Shown: positions 43,310 to 52,774 of the stretch, piece after piece
How the letters are laid out: every line of letters begins with the position of its first letter
Numbering within the stretch: the first letter of the stretch is position 1
DNA from: Burkholderiales bacterium C2
GTDB lineage: Bacteria; Pseudomonadota; Gammaproteobacteria; Burkholderiales; Burkholderiaceae_C
NCBI GenBank assembly: GCA_005503085.1
Contig: SCOI01000009.1
Span: forward strand, 186,001-250,000
Length of the DNA: 64,000 nt
Direction of reading: 5' to 3'
Notes under the pieces: model-generated
The model's database searches: none
Told to the model about the DNA's origin: nothing
What the model saw: the letters and a program-made list of their open reading frames with translations, nothing else
Translations under genes and position numbers: made by a program

Positions 43310-45683
43310 GTCCCGGCACGGCCACCTGCTGTGGCCGCTGCTGCTGGGGCTGACCGAGCCTCTGGGCGCCCAGTCCGGTGGCCTCTTGCCCAGCCCCGAG
43401 CTGGCTCAGGCCCTGGCCGAGCTCGCGCGCCCCGGCGAGACCCTGCTGCTGGGCCTGCGCATCAACGGCGTGGCCCAGCCGCAGACCCTGCGGGCGGTGC
43501 GCGTGGCCGAGGGCCTGGCGCTGCCGCAGCCGCTCTGGGAGTCGCTGCATCTGAAGCTGCCGGCGCTGGCGCCGCGCCTGATCGACGGCGAGCCGCATAT
43601 GGTGCTCGATGGCCGAGCCGACACCAGCCCGGACACTCGCTGGCATATCGAGGAGGCCAGCCAGACCCTGGTGATCGAGGCCTCGGCCTCGGCCTTCAGG
43701 CGCCAGCAGCTCAGCATGGAAAGCGCGGCGCCGCGCCTGACCCTGCCGCAGCAGCTGGGCCTGTTCGCCAACTACGATCTGTACTGGCAGCGCCGCAGCC
43801 AGGGCGGCGGCAGCAGCCTGGATGGCCTGGCCGAGCTCGGCGCGCTGACCGCGCGGGGCGACCTGAACCATCTGCTGCTGTACCGCCAGCAAGGCGGCCT
43901 GCTGCGGCTGGAGACGCGCTGGACCCTGGACCAGCCCGAGCGCATGGCGCGGCTGCGCCTCGGCGACACGGTCAGCCAGCCCGGTGCCTGGGGCCGGGCG
44001 CTGCGCCTGGGCGGCCTGCAGTGGGGCACGGACTTCTCGCTGCGGCCGGGTTTCCTGAGCTTTCCGCTGCCCAGCTTGAAGGGCGAGGCCGCCCTGCCCT
44101 CGACGCTGGATGTCTATGTCAACAACAGCCAGCGCCTGCAGGGCCGGCTGCAGCCCGGCGCCTTCGACCTCAGCGAGCTGCCCATCGTCACCGGCCAGGG
44201 CGAGATCCGCAGCGTAGTGCGCGATCTGCTGGGGCGCGAGCAGGTCGTGGTCCTGCCCTACTACGTCAGCCCGGCCCTGCTGAAGCCGGGGCTGCGCGCC
44301 TTCAGCATCGAGCTGGGCCGGCTGCGCGAGGACTATGGCCTGGCCAGCAACCGCTATGGCGCCGTGCTGGCCAGCCTCACCGAGCGCAAGGGGATCAGCG
44401 AGCGCTTCACCCGCGAGCTGCGTGCCGAGCTGATGCGCGCCCAGCAGACGCTGGGCGCCACCGGCATCTGGCTGTGGCCGGCGCTGGGCACCGGCACGCT
44501 GTCGCTGGGCTTGAGCCGGCAGCGCCAGGCCGATCGCGGCTGGATGCTGGGCGCCGGCCTGGACCGCCAGGGCCGCGACTGGAGCGGCAGCCTGCAGCTG
44601 CGCCGTGCCAGCGCCGGCTTCACGCAGGCCGGCGATACCCGCGACGCAGCGGGCAGCCGCTGGAGCGTGGCCGCCGCGCTGGGCAGCGCCTGGGGCGGCA
44701 CCTCGCTGGGCCTGAGCTATCTGCAGCAGGGCGGGCGCAGCGGCGAGGCCGCCCGGCCACGGCTGCTGTCGCTGAGCGCCAGCCGCGACCTCGGTGGCTG
44801 GGGCTATCTGAGCCTGGTGGCACTGCGCGATCTGGGCGGCAGCACGGCGCTGTCGCTGTCCTGGAGCCATGCGCTGGGCGAGCGTGGCAGCGCCACCGTC
44901 AATCTGCTGCGCAGCCGCAGCGAAGGGCCAAACGGCAGGCAGGACACCCAGAACCTGCAGCTGCAGGTCCAGCAGAACCCGCCCTTCGGCCGCGGCCTGG
45001 GCTACCAGCTGCTGACCGAGACCGGCGACCAGCGCCGCAGCCTGGCCCAGGCTGTTTGGCAGACCGACAAGGCCGACTTCAGCGCCGGCGCGGCCAAACT
45101 GGGCCGGGCCCGGGAGCTGCGCGCCGGCGTCAGCGGCGGCCTGGCCTGGATGGACGGCGAGCTGTTCGCCAGCCGCCGCATCGACGGCGGCTTTGCCATC
45201 GTGCAGGTCGGCGACTATGCGGGCGTCGGCGTGCTGCATGACAACCAGCCGGTGGCCCGCACCGATGCCAGCGGCCGCGCCTTCATCGGCAGCCTGCGCG
45301 GCTACCAGAGCAACCGGGTCGGCATCGATGCCGCCGACCTGCCCTTCGATGCCCAGCTCGACGCGGTGGAAGTGCGGCTGACGCCGGCCGCACGCAGCGC
45401 CGCGCTGATCAGCTTCCCGGTGCAGCGCAGCCGGGCGGCAAGCTTTCGCGTGATCGACCCGCAGGGCCGGCCGCTGCCGCCAGGCAGCGAGCTACGCGTC
45501 GAGGGCGGCTCACGCAGCTTCCCGGTCGGGCTGGAGGGCCGCGCCTTTGTCAGCGGCCTGGCCGAGCGCAGCCGCGTCGACGCGCGCTGGCCCGACGGCA
45601 GCTGCAGCCTGATACTGACGCTGCCCCGCGAGCTGATCGAATGGCCCGAGCTGGGCACTCTTGAATGCAAGGCCACCCCATGA
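43293..45683 (+). CDS. Outer-membrane usher (FimD/CsuD family)
   Basis: The usher forms the outer-membrane pore through which pilus subunits are assembled. The 796-aa protein is of normal length. It has a signal region, an N-terminal domain with INGVAQPQTLRAVRVAEGLALP, the barrel and plug with PSTLDVYVNNSQRLQGRLQPGAFDLSELPIVTGQGEIRSVVRDLLGREQ, and C-terminal beta domains with FRVIDPQGRPLPPGSELRVEGG. It overlaps the chaperone gene and the next pilin gene. Confidence 0.95.
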   Translation: MRRRTESRHGHLLWPLLLGLTEPLGAQSGGLLPSPELAQALAELARPGETLLLGLRINGVAQPQTLRAVRVAEGLALPQPLWESLHLKLPALAPRLIDGEPHMVLDGRADTSPDTRWHIEEASQTLVIEASASAFRRQQLSMESAAPRLTLPQQLGLFANYDLYWQRRSQGGGSSLDGLAELGALTARGDLNHLLLYRQQGGLLRLETRWTLDQPERMARLRLGDTVSQPGAWGRALRLGGLQWGTDFSLRPGFLSFPLPSLKGEAALPSTLDVYVNNSQRLQGRLQPGAFDLSELPIVTGQGEIRSVVRDLLGREQVVVLPYYVSPALLKPGLRAFSIELGRLREDYGLASNRYGAVLASLTERKGISERFTRELRAELMRAQQTLGATGIWLWPALGTGTLSLGLSRQRQADRGWMLGAGLDRQGRDWSGSLQLRRASAGFTQAGDTRDAAGSRWSVAAALGSAWGGTSLGLSYLQQGGRSGEAARPRLLSLSASRDLGGWGYLSLVALRDLGGSTALSLSWSHALGERGSATVNLLRSRSEGPNGRQDTQNLQLQVQQNPPFGRGLGYQLLTETGDQRRSLAQAVWQTDKADFSAGAAKLGRARELRAGVSGGLAWMDGELFASRRIDGGFAIVQVGDYAGVGVLHDNQPVARTDASGRAFIGSLRGYQSNRVGIDAADLPFDAQLDAVEVRLTPAARSAALISFPVQRSRAASFRVIDPQGRPLPPGSELRVEGGSRSFPVGLEGRAFVSGLAERSRVDARWPDGSCSLILTLPRELIEWPELGTLECKATP

Positions 45684-46177
45684 GACTGCTGCGTCTGCTT
45701 GTCCTGCTGCTGGCTGCCGCATGCGGCGCCGGCTCGGCCCAGGCCCTGTGCCTGCCGGTGCTGTGCAGCTGCACCGTCAGCACCACGCCGCTGCTGTTCG
45801 GCAGCTACAACCCGCTGGCCCATGGCCATACCGACAGCAGCGCCAGCATCAAGGTCGGCTGCGGCGGTGTGGCCGGGCTCTTGATTCCCTACAACCTCGC
45901 GATCAGCGCCGGCGGCGGCGGCAGCTTTGCCAACCGGCGCATGAGCCTGGGCGCCCACCAGCTGAGTTACAACCTCTATACGGATGCGGCCCGCAGCACG
46001 GTCTGGGGCGATGGCACGGCCGCCACGCTGCTGATGCCGGGCTCGATCACGCTGGACATCCTCGGGCTGGCGCCGCAGCAGACGCACTGGGTCTACGGCC
46101 GGCTGCCGGGCCGCCAGCTCGGCGCGGCGCCCGGCGCCTACACCGACACCCTCAGCGTGACACTGACGTACTACTAG
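45680..46177 (+). CDS. Spore coat U domain protein (probable CsuE-like tip subunit)
   Basis: This 165-aa protein has a signal peptide, an SCPU-type domain with cysteines in CLPVLCSCTVSTTPLLFGSYNPLA and the second half pattern SYNLYTDAARSTVWGDGTAATLLMPGS, ending in GRLPGRQLGAAPGAYTDTLSVTLTYY. It follows the usher with a four-base overlap. In Csu systems the gene after the usher encodes the tip adhesin CsuE, but CsuE has two domains; here only one is present. Its 3' end overlaps the convergent esterase gene by 26 bases. Confidence 0.88.
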   Translation: MRLLRLLVLLLAAACGAGSAQALCLPVLCSCTVSTTPLLFGSYNPLAHGHTDSSASIKVGCGGVAGLLIPYNLAISAGGGGSFANRRMSLGAHQLSYNLYTDAARSTVWGDGTAATLLMPGSITLDILGLAPQQTHWVYGRLPGRQLGAAPGAYTDTLSVTLTYY

Positions 46178-47141
46178 CCCCAGGCCGCACCCAGCGCGCC
46201 AGCAGGCCGCCGTGGCGCTCGCCCCAGCTCAGAAGGCTCTCGCCCTGCCCGTCGAAGACCTGGGTCAGAAAGGCCAGGGTCAGCTCGCGGGTGGCGGTCT
46301 TGAGCTTGGGGTTCAGCGTCAGGCCGCCGGTGCCGTCGCGGTCGGTGAAGACGCTGTGCGAGCCGCCCTCGAACACCACCAGCGACTTGGTCGCGCTGCC
46401 GGTGGCGTCGAACACCCGCAGCCGGTCCTGCGCGTCGGAGTAGTAGCCGGGGATGCGTATCACGTCCTCGGTCGCGGTGATGTGCAGGGTCGGGATGTTG
46501 ACCGAAGCCAGGATGGCCGACGGATCGGATTCGCCGTAGAAGGGCGGGGCCGAGATGATCAGCGCCGCCTTGAAGCGCTCGTCGCGCAGATCCATCACAG
46601 CGCCCTGGCGCTCGACGCGAGCGCCGGCCAGCAAGAGGCTGGTGTTGGCGCCGTAGGAGTGGCCGGCCGCGACGATGCGCCGCGCATCGATGCGCGCGCC
46701 CCACTCGCCCTGCAGCAGCCGGTCCAGCGCGAAGCTGACATCGCGAGCCCGGTGGATCGCCTCGCGCTCCTGGGCCGCATCCTGCAGCCGGCCCACCAGG
46801 CCCAGCGGATTGCCCATCCAGAGCTGGCGGTCGCTGCCGACATGCTGGACATGCAGGCTGGCATAGCCCTGGCTCGCCCAGTACTGGCCCAGATAGCTGT
46901 AGCCGCGCCGCGAGCCGCCGATGCCGTGCGAGAACACAATCAGCGGCACCGGCGCGCCGTCCGCCTGCGCCGGCCAGTACAGCCGCACCGGCACGGCGCG
47001 CTGGCGCTGGGTGTCCTGCCAGTCCAGGTCCTGGCCCGGGATCGCCGGCGCCGGCGACGGTGGCTGGGCCTGGGCCGACGGCAGGCCAGACGCTGTCAGG
47101 GCCAGGGCCAGCAGGATTCGACGTGAGACAGCAAACAACAT
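46152..47141 (-). CDS. Alpha/beta hydrolase, PAF-acetylhydrolase/dienelactone-hydrolase like, secreted
   Basis: The 329-aa protein has a signal peptide (ILLALALTASGLPSAQAQ) and the alpha/beta hydrolase fold. Visible motifs are PLIVFSHGIGGSRRGYSYLGQYWASQGYASLHVQHVGSD (oxyanion region), the nucleophile S162 in AAGHSYGANTSLLLAG, and a late His in FEGGSHSVF. The pattern fits the predicted-dienelactone-hydrolase/PAF-acetylhydrolase group. It is convergent with the pilus operon and tandem with the RND gene upstream. The natural ester is unknown. Confidence 0.85.
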   Translation of the reverse strand: MLFAVSRRILLALALTASGLPSAQAQPPSPAPAIPGQDLDWQDTQRQRAVPVRLYWPAQADGAPVPLIVFSHGIGGSRRGYSYLGQYWASQGYASLHVQHVGSDRQLWMGNPLGLVGRLQDAAQEREAIHRARDVSFALDRLLQGEWGARIDARRIVAAGHSYGANTSLLLAGARVERQGAVMDLRDERFKAALIISAPPFYGESDPSAILASVNIPTLHITATEDVIRIPGYYSDAQDRLRVFDATGSATKSLVVFEGGSHSVFTDRDGTGGLTLNPKLKTATRELTLAFLTQVFDGQGESLLSWGERHGGLLARWVRPGASSTSVSR

Positions 47142-47178
47142 CGGGGGCTCTCCTTGGCGTGCCAGTATGGGGCCGGCT

Positions 47179-50100
47179 TCAGGGCCTGGCGGAAGTCAGG
47201 GCTTGTGAGGCCTTGGCCCGCCGCGGCCGCAGCCGCTGCACCGCATCGTCGACATAGGTAAAGACGATGGGTATCACCAGCAGGCTCAGAAAGGTCGAGG
47301 TGATCAGCCCGCCGATCACGACGATGGCCATCGGCGCGCGGAAGCTCGGGTCCACCCCCCAGCCCAGCGCGATCGGCAGCATGCCGGCCCCCATCGCGAT
47401 GGTCGTCATCACGATCGGCCGGGCGCGCTTGCGGCAGGCATCGAGAATCGCCTCGAAGCGCGGCAGGCCATGGTCGCGGCGCGCGATGATGACGTAGTCG
47501 ACCAACAGGATGGAGTTCTTCGTCGCGATGCCCATCAGCATGATCAGGCCGATCATCGAGGGCATGGACAGCGCGGTCTGGCTCAGGTAGAGCGCCAGGA
47601 AAGCGCCGGGAATCGACAGCACCAGCGCGGCCAGGATGGTCAGCGGCTGCACAAAGTCCTTGAACAGCAGCACCAGCACGATATAGATGCACAGCACCCC
47701 GGTCAGCATTGCCAGACCGAAGCTGTCGAACAGCTCGGCCATCGCCTCGGCGTCTCCCACCGTGGTCTGGATCACGCCCGGCGGCAGGCTTTGCAGGCTG
47801 GGCAGGGCCAGGGCCTGGCGCTCGACATCGCCCAGCGCCTGGCCGTTCAGCTCGATCTCGATATTGATATTGCGCAGCCGGTCATAGCGGTCGATCTGCG
47901 AGGGCCCGCTGTCCAGCGCCAGGCTGGCGACATTGCCCAGCGGCACCGGGCCATGGCTGCCCGGCACCGGCAGGCGGCTCAGATAGCCCAGGTCGGCGCG
48001 CGCATCGCTGCGCAGCCTGACCACCACCGGCACCTGGCGCTGCGCCAGGTTCAGCTTGGCCAGCTCCTGCTCGTAGTCGCCGGCCGTGGCCACCCGCAGC
48101 GTCTCGGCGATGGCGGCGGCGCTGACGCCCAGATCGGCGGCACGCGCAAAGTCGGGCCGCACGATCAGCTCGGGCCGGGTCAGGCTGGCGCTGGAGGTCA
48201 CCGCACCGATGCCGGGAATGCCGCGCAGCTCGCGCTCGACGGTTTGCGCATGCTCGGCCAGCACGCGACCATCTTCGCCGGCCAGCACCAGCACATACTT
48301 CTCGCTGGAGGCGCCGAAGCCGACCTTGACCCGGGCGCCCGGGATCAGCTCGACCGCCTCGCGCAGCTGGGCCTCGATGGCCTGCTTGCTGAGGCCGGGC
48401 CGCTCGTCGCGGTGGGTCAGGTTCAGGGTCAGCGTGGCCTTGCCGACGCTGGAGGCCGAGCCCATCGCGAAGGGATCGGCGCCGGCGCTGCCGCCGCCGA
48501 TGGCCGTGTAGATCAGCTTGACATGGGGGTTGGCCTGCACGATCTGGCGCGCCCGCTCGGCCAGCTCGGCCGTCTGCGCAAAGCTGCTGCCCGGCGGCAG
48601 GGTCAGCGTGACCTGGGTCTGGCTCAGGTCATCGGGCGGGATAAAGCCGGTCGGCAGCAACCCGGCCAGGCCGAAGGAGCCCGCGGTGAACACCAGCGTG
48701 GCCAGCAGCGTCTTGATGCGGTGCTGCAGGCACCAGCGGGCCCAGCCTGTGTAGCGCAGCAGCCAGCGCGGCTCGTGATGCTCGCCGGTGGGCGGCTTCA
48801 GGATGTAGGCCGCCATCATCGGCGTCAGCATGCGCGCCACCACCAGCGAGAAGAACACCGAGATCGCCGCCGTCCAGCCAAACTGCACGAAGAACTTGCC
48901 GGCGATGCCACTCATGAAGGCGGTCGGCAGAAAGACCGCGATCAGCGTGAAGGTGGTCGCGATGACGGCCAGCCCGATCTCGTCGGCCGCCTCCATCGCC
49001 GCCTCAAAAGGCGTCTTGCCCATGCGCAGATGGCGCATGATGTTCTCGATCTCGACGATCGCGTCGTCGACCAGGATGCCCACCACCAGCGACAGCGACA
49101 GCAGGGTCACGGTGTTGACGGTGAAGCCGAGGAAATACATCGCCGCAAAGGTCGGCACCACCGACAGCGGCAGCGCCGTCGCGGCGACGATGGTGGCGCG
49201 CCAGTCGCGCAGAAAGAACCACACGACGACCACGGCCAGGAAGGCGCCCTCGTAGAGCAGCACCATCGAGCCGTCATAGTTCTCCTGCACCGGGTCGACG
49301 AAGTTGAAGGCCTCGACGATCTCGATCTCCGGGTGCTCGGCGCGCAGCGCCTGCAAGGCCGTCGCGACGCCGCGCGCCACCTCGACCTCGCCGGCGCCCC
49401 GCGTGCGGGTGATCTCGAAGCCCACCACCGGCTTGCCATTCAGCAGGGCCGCCGAGCGCTGCTCGGCCACCGTGTCCTGGACGCTGGCCAGCTGGTCCAG
49501 GCGCAGGCGCCGGCCATCGGCCAGCGCGATGTCCATCGCCGCCAGCTCCTCGGCCGAGGCCACGGTGGCGATGGTGCGCACCGACTGCTCGGCGCCGCCG
49601 ATATCGGAACGCCCGCCCGAGGCCTCCTGCTGGATCTGGCGCAGCTGGCGCGAGACATCGGCGGCCGTGGCGTTCAACGCCTGCAGCTTGGCCGGGTCGA
49701 GCTCGACCCGCACCTCGCGGCTGACACCGCCGACCCGGCCGACCGCGCCGACCCCGGGCACGGCCAGCATGGACTTGGCCACCTGGTTGTCGACAAACCA
49801 GGACAGCGCCTCGTCGTCCATGCGGCTGGATGCCACCGTGTAGGTCAGGATGGGCGTGCCCGAGAGCTCCAGCTTGGAGACCACCGGATCGCGCATCTCG
49901 CCGGGCAGGTCGGAGCGCACCCGCGAGACCGCGTCGCGCACATCGTCCAGTGCCTCCTGCGTGGGCTTCTCGAGCCGGAACTCGGCCGTGATCGTGGCCA
50001 TGCCGTCGCTCAGCGAGGTGTAGATGTGCTTGACGCCCTGCAGGGTCGCGATCTGGTTCTCGATCTTGCGTGCCACCTGCGATTCCAGCTGGGCCGGCGA

Positions 50101-50265
50101 GGCCCCGGGCAGCGCCGCGCTGACCGTCACGGTAGGCAGGTCGATATCGGGAAAGTTCTGGATCTTCATCCAGCGAAAACCTGCCAAGCCCAGCAGGGTC
50201 AGCATGATGAACAGGAGGATGGCCGGAATCGGATTGCGGATCGACCAGGACGAGACATTCATCAT
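47179..50265 (-). CDS. RND efflux transporter permease (AcrB/HAE-1 family)
   Basis: RND permeases export drugs and toxic molecules with proton motive force. The 1028-aa protein has the full double-repeat plan with twelve membrane helices. Signs are the N-terminal SIRNPIPAILLFIMLTLLGLAGF, FPDIDLPTVTVSAALPGASP, the helix-4 motif LVVGILVDDAIVEIENI with the proton-relay aspartates, and LIMLMGIATKNSILLVDYVI. It overlaps the fusion-protein gene by four bases. The hydrophobic multidrug class is likely; metal-type motifs are absent. It is the last gene of a tetR-led operon. Confidence 0.95.
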   Translation of the reverse strand: MMNVSSWSIRNPIPAILLFIMLTLLGLAGFRWMKIQNFPDIDLPTVTVSAALPGASPAQLESQVARKIENQIATLQGVKHIYTSLSDGMATITAEFRLEKPTQEALDDVRDAVSRVRSDLPGEMRDPVVSKLELSGTPILTYTVASSRMDDEALSWFVDNQVAKSMLAVPGVGAVGRVGGVSREVRVELDPAKLQALNATAADVSRQLRQIQQEASGGRSDIGGAEQSVRTIATVASAEELAAMDIALADGRRLRLDQLASVQDTVAEQRSAALLNGKPVVGFEITRTRGAGEVEVARGVATALQALRAEHPEIEIVEAFNFVDPVQENYDGSMVLLYEGAFLAVVVVWFFLRDWRATIVAATALPLSVVPTFAAMYFLGFTVNTVTLLSLSLVVGILVDDAIVEIENIMRHLRMGKTPFEAAMEAADEIGLAVIATTFTLIAVFLPTAFMSGIAGKFFVQFGWTAAISVFFSLVVARMLTPMMAAYILKPPTGEHHEPRWLLRYTGWARWCLQHRIKTLLATLVFTAGSFGLAGLLPTGFIPPDDLSQTQVTLTLPPGSSFAQTAELAERARQIVQANPHVKLIYTAIGGGSAGADPFAMGSASSVGKATLTLNLTHRDERPGLSKQAIEAQLREAVELIPGARVKVGFGASSEKYVLVLAGEDGRVLAEHAQTVERELRGIPGIGAVTSSASLTRPELIVRPDFARAADLGVSAAAIAETLRVATAGDYEQELAKLNLAQRQVPVVVRLRSDARADLGYLSRLPVPGSHGPVPLGNVASLALDSGPSQIDRYDRLRNINIEIELNGQALGDVERQALALPSLQSLPPGVIQTTVGDAEAMAELFDSFGLAMLTGVLCIYIVLVLLFKDFVQPLTILAALVLSIPGAFLALYLSQTALSMPSMIGLIMLMGIATKNSILLVDYVIIARRDHGLPRFEAILDACRKRARPIVMTTIAMGAGMLPIALGWGVDPSFRAPMAIVVIGGLITSTFLSLLVIPIVFTYVDDAVQRLRPRRAKASQALTSARP

Positions 50266-51344
50266 GACTTGCTCCCGCCCACCACCCGCACCAGATCGCC
50301 GTCGGCCAGGAAGCCGACGCCGCTGGCGACCACGCGCTCACCGGCCTTCAGCCCGGCCAGCAGCTCGATCTTGTCGCCCAGGCGGCGCCCGATGCTGACC
50401 TTGCTCTGCTGCACCCGGCCATCGGCGCCGACCTTGAACACATAGGCAAAGCCGTCGCGCAGCTGCACCGCCGCCTGCGGCAGCGCCAGCGCCGGGCTGC
50501 GGCCCAGGAGGATGCGGCCGCGGACAAAGCTGCCGGCGCGCAAAGCGGCGTGCGGGCTCAGGTCGATATAGGCGAGGCCGTTGCGGCTTTGCACATCGAC
50601 GGTCGGGCCGACCAGGCGCAGCCGACCGCTGGCGCGCTGGCCATCGGGCAGCTCGATCTCGACCTCGGCACCGGGCACGAGCCGGGCCAGCTCGGCGCTG
50701 GGCAGCTCGGCGCGCCACTCGAGTCGGCTCTTGCGGATCAGGCGGAACAGTTCCTGGCCCGGCTGCGCCACCGCGCCGACGATGGCCGGCGCGGCCGCGA
50801 TCAGGCCGTCATCGGGCGCGACGATGCGGGTCTGGGCCAGGCGCAGTTCCTCGCTGCGCACCTTGGCCTGGGCGGCCTCGAAGCGGGCCTTGGCCGCCTG
50901 TTCCTGCACCAGGTATTGCTGGGCCTGCTGAGCGCTCAGCGCGCCGCTGCCGCTGGTCTGGAGGCTGCGCACCCGCTCGGCATCGGCCTGGGCGCCGGCC
51001 AGCAGGGCCTGCGCCTCGGCGGCGGCGGCGCGGCTCTGCGCCAGCTCGGCCTGCACCGTCTCGCTGGCCAGGCTGGCCAGCAGCTGGCCGCGCCGCACCC
51101 GGTCGCCGACCTGGGCCCGCACCTCGGCCAGACGCAGCCCGGACAGCTCGGCGCTGACCACCGCCTCCTGCCAGGCAGCCACCGTGCCGCCGGCCTGCAC
51201 GGCCTGCTCCCATTGCTGCGCGCTGGCGCTGACCAGATTGACGCTGAGCGCCGGTTTGGCCTTGGCTGCTGTCTGGCTTATCGCCGGGCCCGCTGCGATC
51301 AGCAGCGCAGCAGCCAGCAGGCCGGTGTTGAATGTCTTGTTCAT
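50262..51344 (-). CDS. RND efflux periplasmic adaptor (membrane fusion protein)
   Basis: The adaptor links the permease to the outer-membrane channel. The 360-aa protein has a signal region, the lipoyl half GTVAAWQEAVVSAELSGLRLAEVRAQVGDRVRRGQLLASL, a helical hairpin rich in Ala, Gln and Glu, the second lipoyl half TRIVAPDDGLIAAAPAIVGAVAQPGQELFRLI, and the beta-barrel VGPTVDVQSRNGLAYIDL. It overlaps the channel gene upstream and the permease downstream by four bases each. Confidence 0.95.
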   Translation of the reverse strand: MNKTFNTGLLAAALLIAAGPAISQTAAKAKPALSVNLVSASAQQWEQAVQAGGTVAAWQEAVVSAELSGLRLAEVRAQVGDRVRRGQLLASLASETVQAELAQSRAAAAEAQALLAGAQADAERVRSLQTSGSGALSAQQAQQYLVQEQAAKARFEAAQAKVRSEELRLAQTRIVAPDDGLIAAAPAIVGAVAQPGQELFRLIRKSRLEWRAELPSAELARLVPGAEVEIELPDGQRASGRLRLVGPTVDVQSRNGLAYIDLSPHAALRAGSFVRGRILLGRSPALALPQAAVQLRDGFAYVFKVGADGRVQQSKVSIGRRLGDKIELLAGLKAGERVVASGVGFLADGDLVRVVGGSKS

Positions 51345-52771
51345 GAGCTACTCCCTTGCTGCCAGCCACCACCGCTGGCCTTGTAAAGCGCCACCCAGGC
51401 GGCGACCCGTTGTTCCTGCACCTGCACCAGGCTGGCCTGGGCGTTCAGCGCCAGCCGCCGCGCGTCTTCGAGCTCGGCCGCGCTGGCCAGCCCCTGGCGC
51501 CAGCGCTCTTGAGTGCCGGCCAGCGAGCGCTCGTAGGCCGAGACGCTGGCCGCCACATGGCTTTCGCGGGCCTGGGCCGAGTCCAGCCGCACCAGCGCCT
51601 CCTCGACCTCGCGCACCGCCTGCAGCAGCGCTCCGCGATGCGCCGCCAGCGCCTCCTCGTAACGGCCCTGGGCCGCATCGACCTGGGCGCGGCGCGCGCC
51701 GCCGTCCAGCAAAGGCAGGCTCAGGCTAGGACCCAGCGACCAACCGCTGCCGTCGTCGCGCGAGCCGGCCACGCGCAGCGCGCCGATATTGAACGAGCCG
51801 CTCAGGCGCAGCTGCGGAAAGCGCTCGGCCTCGGCCGCGCCGCGCTCGGCCCAGGCCGCCAGCACCAAGCGCTCCGAGGCCGCCAGATCGGGGCGCTGGG
51901 CCAGCACCTCGGCCGGCAGGCGCGGCAGCGCAAACAGGGCCGGGGCCGGCAGGCGGGCGGTGGCCGCGCCCAGGCGCTGGCGCAGCGCCGCCTCGTCCAG
52001 CGCGGTCAGCGCCACCAGGCCCTTGACCGCCAGATCGCAGTCGGCGCGCTGCGCCAGGCTGCGGCTGCGCGCCTCGGCGGCCGCGCCCTCCAACAGATCG
52101 GCGGCGGCCGGCGCCTCGAAGCCGACTCGGGCCTTGTCGCGCGCCAGCAGCGCCAGCTGGCCCAGCGACTCGGCCTCGCGCTCACCGATGGCCAGCAGCT
52201 GCTCGCAGCTGCGCAGGCTCAGGTATTGCCGGGCCACTTCGGCCGCCAGGCTGACACGGGCCTGGTGCCAGTCCAGCTCGCTAGCGGCGGCCCGTTCGCC
52301 GGCGGCCTGGGCCTGCTGGCGCACGCGGGCAAACAGATCGATCTCCCAGCTCGCGTCCAGGCCCAGGCTGGCCTGGCCGCGCGCCGGCTCGTTCGAGGGC
52401 ACGGCCGAGCGGGACCGGCCGGCGCTGCCGGCCAGGCCCAGCTGCGGCGACCCCGCGCTGGCGCTGAGGCCGGCGGCGGCGCGCGCCTGGCCGATGCGGG
52501 CCAGCGCCTGCTGCAAGCCCGGGTTCGCGCCCTGGGCCTGGGTGATCAGCTCGGCCAGCAGCGGGTCGTCGAAGCGCGCCCACCACTGGCGCAGCTGTTC
52601 GGGACTGCCCTGATGGGGCAACAGCGCCGGCAAGCCGGCCTGCCAGGCCGGCGGCGCCGGCAGCTCGGCACGCGGCGCCGCCGCGACGGCGCAGCCGCCG
52701 AGCGCAATAACGAGCAGGCACAGCGGCGCCAGACCGGCCCGCCTGGGCCGGTGCAACAAGGAGGAATTCAT
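51341..52771 (-). CDS. Outer-membrane efflux lipoprotein (NodT/OprM family)
   Basis: OMF proteins form the trimeric channel of tripartite pumps. The 476-aa protein has a lipobox (LLVIALGGC) and the two repeats of the family: WWARFDDPLLAELITQAQGANPGLQQALARIGQARA near the N-terminus and LSLPLLDGGARRAQVDAAQGRYEEALAAHRGALLQAVREVEEALVRLDS in the C-terminal half. It follows the tetR gene by three bases and overlaps the adaptor gene. Confidence 0.94.
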   Translation of the reverse strand: MNSSLLHRPRRAGLAPLCLLVIALGGCAVAAAPRAELPAPPAWQAGLPALLPHQGSPEQLRQWWARFDDPLLAELITQAQGANPGLQQALARIGQARAAAGLSASAGSPQLGLAGSAGRSRSAVPSNEPARGQASLGLDASWEIDLFARVRQQAQAAGERAAASELDWHQARVSLAAEVARQYLSLRSCEQLLAIGEREAESLGQLALLARDKARVGFEAPAAADLLEGAAAEARSRSLAQRADCDLAVKGLVALTALDEAALRQRLGAATARLPAPALFALPRLPAEVLAQRPDLAASERLVLAAWAERGAAEAERFPQLRLSGSFNIGALRVAGSRDDGSGWSLGPSLSLPLLDGGARRAQVDAAQGRYEEALAAHRGALLQAVREVEEALVRLDSAQARESHVAASVSAYERSLAGTQERWRQGLASAAELEDARRLALNAQASLVQVQEQRVAAWVALYKASGGGWQQGSSS

Positions 52772-52774
52772 GGG

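Noticed and set aside
47470-50445. Open frame of 991 codons on the plus strand, antisense to the RND permease
   Set aside because: It is rich in Gln, His and Arg, has no domain, and mirrors the permease codon structure; high-GC DNA gives such shadows.
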